Positions 1-5,430 of a stretch of 5,430 nucleotides of DNA are shown piece by piece; within the stretch, counting starts at the first letter, position 1; every line of letters starts with the position of its first letter. The stretch is from assembly GCA_029051965.1 (NCBI GenBank), contig JAIDJZ010000244.1:1-5430 (forward strand). The letters run 5' to 3'. The translations under genes and the position numbers were made by a program. A model generated the notes under the pieces. It did not search any database. It saw nothing but the letters and a program-made list of their open reading frames with translations, and was not told the DNA's origin. This DNA comes from Paramuribaculum sp. (lineage in GTDB: Bacteria > Bacteroidota > Bacteroidia > Bacteroidales > Muribaculaceae).

Positions 1-269
1 ACGGTGGTCTCTTTCGTTGTGTAGGCGTTCAGTTCGCCGCCGCAAGATTCCATCCGGTTGATGATGTGCCACGATTTGCGGCGTTCAGTTCCTTTAAACA
101 GGACGTGCTCCACGAAATGGGCCAGGCCTTCGTAGCCCGGAGGATCGTCGCGGCTTCCGGCATTTACCGCCGCGCCGAAATATTCTGTTTCGGTCGGTTC
201 GTGGCGATGGACCAGACGGAGTCCGTCGGGAAGGCTGAAAACTTTTATATCGGGTGATGAATTAGTCAT
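1..269 (-). CDS. M16 family zinc metallopeptidase, N-terminal 89 codons (3' end outside window)
   Basis: This is the start of an M16 (pitrilysin/insulinase-like) peptidase; such enzymes cleave peptides with a zinc ion held by an inverted HxxEH motif. The visible 89 residues contain HFVEH at residues 51-55 (His51 and His55 as zinc ligands, Glu54 as catalytic base). It is followed by the family-typical LFKGT (57-61) and, after the helix, GGELNAYTTKE (77-87). The third ligand, a Glu usually about 75 residues further on, lies beyond the window, so catalytic completeness cannot be judged. The family domain unit is about 400 residues or more, so most of the gene is missing. The start is the ATG at 267-269, which places the conserved N-terminal strand (residues 8-22) at the normal distance from the protein start. 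No signal peptide is visible, which suggests a cytoplasmic enzyme. The gene lies 17 bp after the upstream gene on the same strand, probably in one transcript. Family assignment is firm; the substrate is unknown. Confidence 0.92.
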   Translation of the reverse strand, partial: MTNSSPDIKVFSLPDGLRLVHRHEPTETEYFGAAVNAGSRDDPPGYEGLAHFVEHVLFKGTERRKSWHIINRMESCGGELNAYTTKETT

Positions 270-286
270 TTGAGTCGTTTGATTCT

Positions 287-1186
287 TCAGTATTTGTCGG
301 GCCGTGGCGCTACTGGCGGCGGACCTCCGACGGGGGGCCCTATCGTGGGGTTGGGCCTGCGGTTATTTCGGTTTTCAACGTTGTTTCGGATGACGTTGTA
401 GAGAATGCCTCCGACATCCACGCCGATGGCGGCATTGCCGTTGATTTTATAGTAGGGCTCGACGATAGGCTGTGCTTCCCACCGGTTGGTTACGAGCGAC
501 CTGGTGGCCTTCGCACCGACATTTATGCCCCAGTGGTCGTTGATCTCATAGCTCGCATAGCCTCCGAAGGATGGGGCTTCCATGTAGCCGGCCATTGCAG
601 GAGTAAGGGGAGAGGCACCGGTCGAGTAAGACCCGAAAAGAGTCATTGCCCATTTGTCGTTGAACCGGTAGCGCAGGCTGCCTCCGAATCCATAGGCGGT
701 CTGGAGTCCGCGGAAATAGCCGTAGTGTGTGGCAGAGGCATAGGCTGTGAGAGTCAGATTTCCGAATTCCTGCACGAATGAGAGCCTGCCCTGTTCGATT
801 CCCATCAGTCCGGGCATCGAGCTGCGAGATCCGGATGCTGCGATGATACCTCCGTCCCAGAGACGGAACGCTGCGGTTCCGGGAGCGACGGTGACCGACG
901 GCCGGAATGTGCGGCGCGACGGGGCGAATACCGACGGGAGGGCGAGCGTCGATTCAATCGAGGCTATGTAGTCGGGAGAGAGGCGTGAGTGGCCGACACT
1001 CAGCGAATCGGGCTGGTCCTGCATTGCGGGATTTCCGACGGGCTGCATATAGGATGGGAGCGAATCCCGTGGCGACGCATTTGCCGGCAACCGGTCCGGA
1101 GTTTCCTGTTGCGCGCTGGCTCCAAGAACGAAAACGGACATTGCCAGAAATGAAACAATATGCCTTCTTGTCGCGAGATTCACCAT
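287..1186 (-). CDS. Secreted, probably outer-membrane barrel-like protein of unknown function
   Basis: I do not recognise a named family for this 299-residue protein. Residues 1-25 form a good signal peptide: basic RRH, a hydrophobic core from V11 to G22, and an ASA cleavage site before QQ. Residues 26-95 are a Pro/Ser/Asp/Gln-rich linker of low predicted structure. Residues 96-266 look like amphipathic beta strands with alternating aromatic and small residues. A hairpin-like motif recurs three times: YRFNDKWAMTLFGSYS (173-188), YEINDHWGINVGAKAT (213-228) and YKINGNAAIGVDVGGI (246-261), as expected of a small outer-membrane barrel. The tail (267-299) is Asn/Arg then Pro/Gly rich and ends in Tyr, so the last strand is not at the C-terminus as in classical barrels. 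The start ATG (1184-1186) is fixed by an in-frame TAA two codons upstream and by the signal peptide. It precedes the M16 peptidase by 17 bp. Export is well supported; barrel topology is inferred; function is unknown. Confidence 0.82.
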   Translation of the reverse strand: MVNLATRRHIVSFLAMSVFVLGASAQQETPDRLPANASPRDSLPSYMQPVGNPAMQDQPDSLSVGHSRLSPDYIASIESTLALPSVFAPSRRTFRPSVTVAPGTAAFRLWDGGIIAASGSRSSMPGLMGIEQGRLSFVQEFGNLTLTAYASATHYGYFRGLQTAYGFGGSLRYRFNDKWAMTLFGSYSTGASPLTPAMAGYMEAPSFGGYASYEINDHWGINVGAKATRSLVTNRWEAQPIVEPYYKINGNAAIGVDVGGILYNVIRNNVENRNNRRPNPTIGPPVGGPPPVAPRPDKY

Positions 1187-1192
1187 AGGTTA

Positions 1193-1200
1193 CAAAATTA
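1193..1200 (-). promoter_or_regulatory. Possible Bacteroidetes -7 element for the leftward genes
   Basis: The minus strand reads TAATTTTG here, an exact match to the TAnnTTTG -7 element known for Bacteroides promoters. No good TTTG -33 element sits the usual distance upstream. The element ends only 6 bp before the ATG at 1186, which would make the mRNA leaderless or nearly so. In such AT-rich DNA a chance match is quite possible. Confidence 0.25.
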
Positions 1201-1221
1201 CGGTTTTTTTGATGAAAACCG
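1201..1221. promoter_or_regulatory. Perfect 7-bp inverted repeat in the divergent spacer, possible operator
   Basis: CGGTTTT (1201-1207) and AAAACCG (1215-1221) are exact inverted repeats around a 7-bp centre. A weaker second dyad, AAAAC-N6-GTTTT, spans 1215-1230 and shares the AAAACCG arm. The element lies between the two divergent candidate -7 motifs and overlaps the proposed -33 of the zinc genes, so a repressor bound here could block both directions. A zinc-responsive Fur-family regulator (Zur) would make sense next to znuA, but the site does not match the Zur boxes I know, so the regulator is a guess. It could also be a chance hairpin. Confidence 0.3.
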
Positions 1222-1242
1222 AGCCGTTTTTCTTAATTTTGC
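1208..1242 (+). promoter_or_regulatory. Candidate Bacteroidetes-type promoter for the znuA-znuC unit
   Basis: TAATTTTGC at 1234-1242 matches the Bacteroidetes -7 consensus TAnnTTTGY, and a TTTG at 1208-1211 can serve as -33. The spacing is 22 bp, slightly longer than the roughly 19-21 bp usually quoted. Transcription would start only a few bases before the ATG at 1251, giving a very short or absent leader. This placement also argues against starting znuA at the in-frame upstream TTG (1209) or ATG (1212). Confidence 0.4.
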
Positions 1243-1250
1243 TGTTAATT

Positions 1251-2156
1251 ATGCTAAACGCTATCCGTAATCTGATCATAGTTCTCTTCACGGCTGCCGC
1301 CATTGCAGGATGCGGGAGCGAAAAAGAATCAGACAATCGCCTGACGGTCAGTATTGAGCCTCAACGCTATCTGCTTGAGCGGATTGCCGGCCCGAAGTGG
1401 ACTGTCACGACATTGCTTGACCGCGGCGAGGATCCCGAGAGTTTCGATCCGTCGGTGGCCGCGCTCCGGAATCTCTACGACAGCAGGGCCTGTTTCATTG
1501 TCGGCACTCTCGGTTTCGAACGCGGTCTTCTTGAGGGTGACCGGACCGATGTGAGGCTTTTCGACACCGGCCGCGGAATCGGACTTCTCCACGGAACCCA
1601 CAGCCATTGTCATCACCATCATGATCACGACCATGATCACGACCACGGTGATGAGGCCGATCCGCATATCTGGACTTCGATCGACAACAGCCGGGCGATG
1701 GCCCGCAATATGCTTGAGGCGATGATCGAGCTTGATCCGGCCGATTCGGCTGTCTATCGCGCAAATTACGAAAAACTGGTTGGGCGGCTCGACAGTTGCC
1801 GCGCGGCGGTTGCCTCGCTTCTCGATGACAGCCGTGGCGGCGCGTTCATGGTCTGGCATCCGTCGCTGAGCTATTTTGCAGCCGAAAACGAGCTGGAGCA
1901 GATTGCCATCGGCTTGGACAATAAGGAGATGTCGGCCGGAGCTTTCAGAAACAACATCGATCTGGCCCGCGACGAGGGTGCGTCGGTCTTTCTTGTGCAG
2001 CCCGATTTCGATGCCGGCCGGTCGGTCGCGATCGCCGATGAGGCCGGAGTCAGAAGTGTCATGATCAATACACTCGCCTACGACATTCCATCGGAACTCG
2101 TCAGAATCGCGGAAATAATATCCTCTTCAGCGTCTCGTCAAAACTATAGGAAATGA
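1251..2156 (+). CDS. znuA: Zinc ABC transporter periplasmic zinc-binding lipoprotein (ZnuA type)
   Basis: This is the 301-residue substrate-binding protein of a zinc (possibly Mn/Fe) ABC importer of the cluster-9 (ZnuA/TroA) family, anchored by lipid in the periplasm. A lipoprotein signal ends in the lipobox AIAG-Cys21. The mature fold starts with LTVSIEPQRYLLERIAG (31-47). Metal-site landmarks are DPESFDP (61-67), GTLGFE (85-90), DPHIW (137-141, ligand His139), WHPSLSYF (202-209, ligand His203) and QPDFD (250-254, acidic ligand). A His/Asp-rich loop (114-132) just before DPHIW is typical of zinc rather than manganese members and may act as a zinc scavenger. Position 63 is Glu where classical ZnuA proteins have the first His ligand. 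The start at 1251 gives a proper lipoprotein signal; starting at 1209 or 1212 would add a second hydrophobic stretch and overlap the promoter. The stop overlaps the start of the ATPase gene. Family assignment is firm; zinc specificity is inferred from the His loop. Confidence 0.92.
   Translation: MLNAIRNLIIVLFTAAAIAGCGSEKESDNRLTVSIEPQRYLLERIAGPKWTVTTLLDRGEDPESFDPSVAALRNLYDSRACFIVGTLGFERGLLEGDRTDVRLFDTGRGIGLLHGTHSHCHHHHDHDHDHDHGDEADPHIWTSIDNSRAMARNMLEAMIELDPADSAVYRANYEKLVGRLDSCRAAVASLLDDSRGGAFMVWHPSLSYFAAENELEQIAIGLDNKEMSAGAFRNNIDLARDEGASVFLVQPDFDAGRSVAIADEAGVRSVMINTLAYDIPSELVRIAEIISSSASRQNYRK
1620..1643 (+). repeat. Tandem 12-bp repeat (two copies) in the His-rich loop of znuA
   Basis: The unit catgatcacgac occurs twice in direct succession at 1620-1631 and 1632-1643, encoding His-Asp-His-Asp twice (residues 124-131), and is followed by another His codon. 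The identical synonymous codon pattern (cat gat cac gac) in both copies points to a recent duplication or slippage event that lengthened the metal-binding loop in frame. Confidence 0.85.
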
Positions 2157-2857
2157 AAATCGAACAACCAGTCATAACGCTCACGGGCGTGAATATGGTC
2201 CGCGAAAAAAAGCAGGTGCTCTCCGACGTCAGTCTGACGGTCGGCCGCGGTGATTTTATCGCTGTCACCGGTCCGAACGGCGGCGGAAAGACCACTCTTC
2301 TAAGGATAATGCTGAAACTGCTGAAGCCGACAAGCGGCACGGTCAGTTATTTCGATGAGGAGGGACGGCCGACCGACCGGCTTTCGGTCGGCTATCTGCC
2401 GCAGAAAAACATGATTGACGCGCGTTTCCCGATCACGGTCAGAGAGGTCGTGGAGCTTGGAATCGCCGGTGAATCAAGGCTGTCGAAGGCCGAGCGGCGA
2501 AGCTTTGTCGGCGAGATGATCGATCTTGTCGGGCTGGCCGATAAGGCCGGGGCGAGTCTGGGCAGCCTGTCGGGCGGTCAGCTGCAGCGTGCGCTGATGG
2601 CGCGTGCGATCATCAGCCGTCCGTCGGTTCTTGTGCTTGACGAGCCGCTGAGCTATGTCGACCGTCGCTTTGAGCGCCGTATCTATGAAATTGTTGAAAA
2701 CCTGTCGAAATCGACAACGATCATTCTCGTGTCACATGACATGACGACGATTGCCTCGATGGCCAACCGTCATCTGATCGTCGACCGCACGATCGAGGCG
2801 TGTCATTCCGGAAGCCATTTCCTTCACTACGACTGCTGCGACAGGCATCATTCCTGA
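2153..2857 (+). CDS. znuC: Zinc ABC transporter ATP-binding protein (ZnuC type)
   Basis: This 234-residue cytoplasmic ATPase powers metal import by the partner binding protein. All nucleotide-binding motifs are present: Walker A GPNGGGKTT (40-48), Q-loop LPQK with Gln84, signature LSGGQ (139-143), Walker B VLVLDEP (159-165), D-loop LSYVD (166-170) and H-loop SHD with His195. The stretch RFPITVREVVELG (91-103) is characteristic of the Zn/Mn transporter ATPases. The ATG at 2153 overlaps the znuA stop as ATGA, indicating translational coupling; the AGG at 2148-2150 is too close to be a normal ribosome site. The C-terminus (217-234, CHSGSHFLHYDCCDRHHS) is rich in Cys and His, which suggests metal sensing or binding, but this is inferred. 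The last 10 bp overlap the end of the convergent oxidoreductase gene. No permease gene (ZnuB) follows, so the membrane partner must be encoded elsewhere. Family assignment is firm; the substrate is inferred from znuA. Confidence 0.93.
   Translation: MKIEQPVITLTGVNMVREKKQVLSDVSLTVGRGDFIAVTGPNGGGKTTLLRIMLKLLKPTSGTVSYFDEEGRPTDRLSVGYLPQKNMIDARFPITVREVVELGIAGESRLSKAERRSFVGEMIDLVGLADKAGASLGSLSGGQLQRALMARAIISRPSVLVLDEPLSYVDRRFERRIYEIVENLSKSTTIILVSHDMTTIASMANRHLIVDRTIEACHSGSHFLHYDCCDRHHS
2848..2857. other. Convergent 3' overlap of znuC and the FAD oxidoreductase gene
   Basis: The znuC stop (TGA, 2855-2857) lies inside the oppositely oriented oxidoreductase gene, whose stop (TGA on the minus strand) is at 2848-2850. 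The two reading frames therefore overlap tail to tail by 10 bp. No hairpin with a T-run sits at the junction, so transcription from both sides probably reads some way into the opposite gene. Confidence 0.9.
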
Positions 2858-4413
2858 GAGCCTCGCAGATATTTTGCGACTGCCTGGGCCGAACGGATGC
2901 CGTCGATGGCAGCCGAGACGATTCCTCCGGCATAGCCGGCGCCTTCTCCGCATGGGTAGAGCCCGTCGAGCGTGACATGGGCCATCGTCTCGTCGTTGCG
3001 CGGCACGCGGACAGGTGCTGAGGTGCGTGTCTCGTCGCCGATGAGGGTGGCTTCCCGGGTGAGGAATCCGCGGTTTTTACGTCCGAATTCCTGAAATCCT
3101 TTCTGCAGACGGCTTGCGATAGGCTTCGGAAGCAGTCGGTCGATGCGTGCGGCGTGGATGCCGGGGGCATAGGATGTCTTGGGAAGATTTTTCGAAGGCT
3201 GTCCGGCAACGAAGTCTGTCATGCGCTGGGCGGGTGCGGATTGCGAGCGACCCCCACCGTCGGCATAGAAACGCTGCTCGATTGATTGCTGGTAGTGCAT
3301 CATTTTGAGAGGGTCGTCTCCCTCGATGTCTTCGGGCAACACTTCGACGACCATTCCCGAGTTGGCCCACCGTCCGCATCGTCCGGACGAAGACATCCCG
3401 TTGACAACCAGTTCGCCCGGCGCTGAGGCCGCCGGCACGATCACACCTCCGGGACACATGCAGAATGAATAGACGGCTCTTCCGTCGACACGCGTCAGCA
3501 TCGTGTATTCCGCTGCCGGAAGATATTTTCCGCGTCCGTCAGGGGAGTGGTAGCGTATGCGGTCGATGACCTCCTGAGGATGTTCGAGGCGGACGCCGAC
3601 AGCGATTCCTTTCGGCTCAAGGTCGATCTTCATGTCGGCGAGCATAGCGTAGACGTCGCGGGCCGAATGGCCGGTTGCAAGAATGACTGGTCCGCGGTAG
3701 GTTTTTCCAGATTCTGTTCCGACGCCGGCAGCCATTCCGTTGTCGGTGATGACCGACGTGACTTTTTCGCCGAACCGGACTTCACCTCCGCAGCGTTCGA
3801 TCGTCTTACGCATCGCTTTGATCACCTCCGGCAGACGGTCGGAGCCGATGTGTGGATGGGCGTCGACCAGAATGGCGTCCTGCGCTCCATGCTGGTGGAA
3901 GATCTGGAGTATCTTCTCGACCGGGCCGCGTTTTTTGCTGCGGGTGTAGAGTTTTCCGTCGGAATAGGCCCCTGCTCCGCCTTCGCCGAAACAGTAGTTG
4001 GAGTCGGGGTCGACGGTGTTTTCCCGTGCGATGCGTGCCAGGTCAAGGCGTCGCGAGTCAACATCCTTGCCGCGTTCGAGAACAATCGGCCGTACACCTT
4101 CCTCGATCAGTCCGAGGGCTGCGAAAAGTCCTGCGGGACCCGCGCCGACGATGATTGCCGACGGTGCGTCGGGGTCGACCGGACGGTAGTCGACCGGAGT
4201 ATAGGTCAGAGGCGGGGCGTCTTCGTCGACGAACACCTTCAGGGTCAGCTGCACCATCACTCTGCGCTGGCGCGCGTCGATCGAACGGCGCGTTATTTTC
4301 AGATCATGAATGCGGTTTGCGTCGATTCCAAGACGCGTGCTTGCCTCGGCGGTGAGCCGGAGGCTGTTCGTGGCTGTAGCGGGATCGACCCGCAGGTTGA
4401 CTTCTTCGATCAT
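2848..4413 (-). CDS. NAD(P)/FAD-dependent oxidoreductase, COG2509-type
   Basis: This 521-residue soluble flavoprotein belongs to a widespread family of FAD-dependent dehydrogenases whose substrate is not established. Residues 1-80 form the N-terminal alpha/beta domain typical of the family. The Rossmann FAD-binding motif follows: IIVGAGPAGLFAA (87-99), ending in the ribose-binding acid Glu113 of VLERG. Further motifs are NYCFGEGGAGAYSDGKLYTR (139-158), the ATG motif ILATGHSARD (244-253), the CxC-containing FCMCPGG (317-323) and the C-terminal FAD motif GLYPCGEGAGYAGGIVSAA (484-502). All expected motifs are present and the length is normal, so the gene appears intact. The ATG at 4411-4413 starts 2 bp after the stop of the MATE transporter gene, so translation is probably coupled and the gene depends on the MATE promoter outside the window. 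Whether the two proteins share a task is unknown; the pairing may be only transcriptional. Family assignment is strong, and no reaction can be named. Confidence 0.9.
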   Translation of the reverse strand: MIEEVNLRVDPATATNSLRLTAEASTRLGIDANRIHDLKITRRSIDARQRRVMVQLTLKVFVDEDAPPLTYTPVDYRPVDPDAPSAIIVGAGPAGLFAALGLIEEGVRPIVLERGKDVDSRRLDLARIARENTVDPDSNYCFGEGGAGAYSDGKLYTRSKKRGPVEKILQIFHQHGAQDAILVDAHPHIGSDRLPEVIKAMRKTIERCGGEVRFGEKVTSVITDNGMAAGVGTESGKTYRGPVILATGHSARDVYAMLADMKIDLEPKGIAVGVRLEHPQEVIDRIRYHSPDGRGKYLPAAEYTMLTRVDGRAVYSFCMCPGGVIVPAASAPGELVVNGMSSSGRCGRWANSGMVVEVLPEDIEGDDPLKMMHYQQSIEQRFYADGGGRSQSAPAQRMTDFVAGQPSKNLPKTSYAPGIHAARIDRLLPKPIASRLQKGFQEFGRKNRGFLTREATLIGDETRTSAPVRVPRNDETMAHVTLDGLYPCGEGAGYAGGIVSAAIDGIRSAQAVAKYLRGSQE

Positions 4414-4415
4414 GC

Positions 4416-5430
4416 CTATTTAACGTTTGTCGGCCGGTTTTTATTTTCCGCCATCGTCGAAAAACGGCGGTTTTCGCGGTGGAGGATTATCCAGGCTGTC
4501 ACGATGGCTATGACGAAAGCGATGAAGTCGGAGGCCGACATGCTGGCCCACACTCCGTCAATGCCCCAGTGGCGCGGCAGAATGAAGAGCAGCGGCAGAA
4601 GAAAGATCAGCTGGCGGGTCAGCGACAGGAATATCGAGATTTTCGGCTTGCCGATCGACTGGAAGAAGTTCTGGATGACGATCTGACATCCGACCAGCGG
4701 ATAGAAAATGAAGAAAATCCTCAGCCCGCGGTCGGCTATCGCAATCAGCGCTTCGTCGACAGTGAACAGGTTGCTGACAAGCGAGGGGAAGAATTCGGCG
4801 GTGATCCATCCGGCCGTGTTGATCGCTACGCCGATCCATACACCAATGAAGAGAGTGCGGCGCACGCGGTTCCATTGACCTGCGCCATAGTTGAATCCGA
4901 GGATCGGCTGCATCCCCTGGGTCACACCGAAGACAATCATGACGAAAAACATCGAGGCGCGGTTGATGATTCCGTAGGCGCCGATGGCAATGTTGCCAGC
5001 TTCGCCGCCGTAGTCGAGCAGGGCTTTGTTGATGAAGACGACGACAATGCAGGCGCAGACATTCATCAGAAACGGCGACAGTCCGATGGCATAGATGCGC
5101 CTGACGATCGACCGGCTCAGCCATTTTCCGTGGCGGCTGAAGCGGATGGGCGTTCTGTGTGAGAGGAAATGCCGGAGCACCCAGATTGCGCCGACGCTCT
5201 GTCCGCAGATTGTGGCCAGTGCCGCTCCCTTGATTCCCATTCCGAGCGAGAAGATCAGAATGGGACACAAGGCGATGTTGACGACCACGGAGATCAGCGC
5301 AGTGATCATCGCTTTGGCGGGATAGCCCGTGGCTCTCATGACGTTGTTGAGGCCGATCAGTACGAATGAGGCCGGAGTCCCGTAGAGGATGATCTGCATG
5401 AATTCGCGGGCGTAGGGGAGGGTTTCAGGG
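4416..5430 (-). CDS. MATE family efflux transporter, 5' end outside window
   Basis: This inner-membrane antiporter is of the MATE family (NorM/MepA-like), which exports drugs and other organic cations in exchange for H+ or Na+. The 337 visible residues contain about nine hydrophobic helices; a full member has 12 helices and about 440-460 residues, so roughly 110 N-terminal residues lie beyond 5430. The reading frame stays open from 5430 to the Met codon at 5397-5399 and encodes family-like sequence (PETLPYAREF), so that Met is internal. Counting from it, hallmark stretches are GLNNVMRATGYP (16-27), GVTQGMQPILGFNYGA (158-173) and FFQSIGKPKISIFLSLTRQ (245-263). The C-terminal tail (307-327) is polar and charged. 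The resemblance is closest to the MepA-like branch, but the substrate cannot be read from sequence. Its stop (TAG, 4416-4418) is 2 bp from the start of the oxidoreductase gene, marking an operon in which this gene comes first. Confidence 0.9.
   Translation of the reverse strand, partial: PETLPYAREFMQIILYGTPASFVLIGLNNVMRATGYPAKAMITALISVVVNIALCPILIFSLGMGIKGAALATICGQSVGAIWVLRHFLSHRTPIRFSRHGKWLSRSIVRRIYAIGLSPFLMNVCACIVVVFINKALLDYGGEAGNIAIGAYGIINRASMFFVMIVFGVTQGMQPILGFNYGAGQWNRVRRTLFIGVWIGVAINTAGWITAEFFPSLVSNLFTVDEALIAIADRGLRIFFIFYPLVGCQIVIQNFFQSIGKPKISIFLSLTRQLIFLLPLLFILPRHWGIDGVWASMSASDFIAFVIAIVTAWIILHRENRRFSTMAENKNRPTNVK

Noticed and set aside
1201..1221. Rho-independent terminator
   Set aside because: The 7-bp hairpin lies between two divergent gene starts, so no transcript needs to end there, and it has no clean T-run directly after the stem.
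1209..1250. Upstream TTG (1209) or ATG (1212) as the start of znuA
   Set aside because: These would place a second hydrophobic run before a complete lipoprotein signal and would lie upstream of the best -7 promoter motif; ATG 1251 fits better.
1329..1859. Minus-strand open frame of 176 codons with a Val/Met-rich stretch resembling a membrane helix
   Set aside because: It is antisense to znuA; the Val/Met-rich stretch is simply the complement of the His/Asp codons of the metal-binding loop.
3547..4686. Long open frame on the plus strand (379 codons) opposite the FAD oxidoreductase and MATE genes
   Set aside because: It is antisense to two well-supported genes with complete family motifs, shows no recognisable domain, and is explained by GC-rich codon use on the other strand.
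4479..5162. Plus-strand open frame of 227 codons, rich in Asp, Glu and Arg
   Set aside because: It is antisense to the MATE gene; its charged composition is the expected complement of hydrophobic membrane-helix codons.
4558..5268. Minus-strand open frame of 236 codons in another frame of the MATE gene
   Set aside because: It overlaps the MATE reading frame on the same strand, is Arg/His/Pro-rich with no domain, and is a frame shadow; the MATE frame has the family motifs.
5397..5399. Met codon as the true start of the MATE transporter
   Set aside because: The frame stays open to the window edge with plausible family sequence, and starting here would leave out about three transmembrane helices.
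1..5430. Defence, mobile or otherwise undescribed multi-gene system
   Set aside because: Five of six genes belong to recognisable housekeeping or transport families, base composition looks uniform across the genes, and there are no transposase, integrase, repeat-array or toxin-antitoxin signatures.

Overview
The window reads as an ordinary chromosomal stretch from a member of the Bacteroidales. The GC-rich coding fits a Muribaculaceae-type gut lineage best, but that placement is inference from the gene set and from TAnnTTTG-like promoter motifs, not from a marker gene. Coding density is very high. The only real non-coding gap is a 64-bp AT-rich divergent spacer at 1187-1250. No RNA gene, insertion sequence, CRISPR array, phage gene or convincing terminator is visible.

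Left part, minus strand: a secreted, probably outer-membrane or surface protein of unknown function (1186 to 287) is followed 17 bp later by the start of an M16 (insulinase/pitrilysin-type) zinc peptidase, which runs off the left edge after 89 codons. The two are probably co-transcribed.

Middle part, plus strand: a two-gene zinc-uptake unit reads divergently from the spacer. It encodes a periplasmic zinc-binding lipoprotein (ZnuA type, 1251-2156), with a His/Asp-rich loop, and an ABC ATPase (ZnuC type, 2153-2857), joined by a 4-bp ATGA overlap. The membrane permease such a transporter needs is absent. The next gene runs in the opposite direction and its end overlaps the end of znuC by 10 bp.

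Right part, minus strand: a MATE-family multidrug/Na+-type efflux transporter enters from the right edge without its N-terminus (5430 to 4416). After a 2-bp gap comes a 521-residue FAD-dependent oxidoreductase of the COG2509 type (4413 to 2848). They are almost certainly one transcript.

I found no convincing undescribed system. The points most worth a second look are the permease-less zinc unit with its Cys/His-rich ATPase tail, the Glu in place of the usual first His ligand in ZnuA, the paired promoter-like motifs in the divergent spacer, and the uncharacterised barrel-like protein next to the M16 peptidase.
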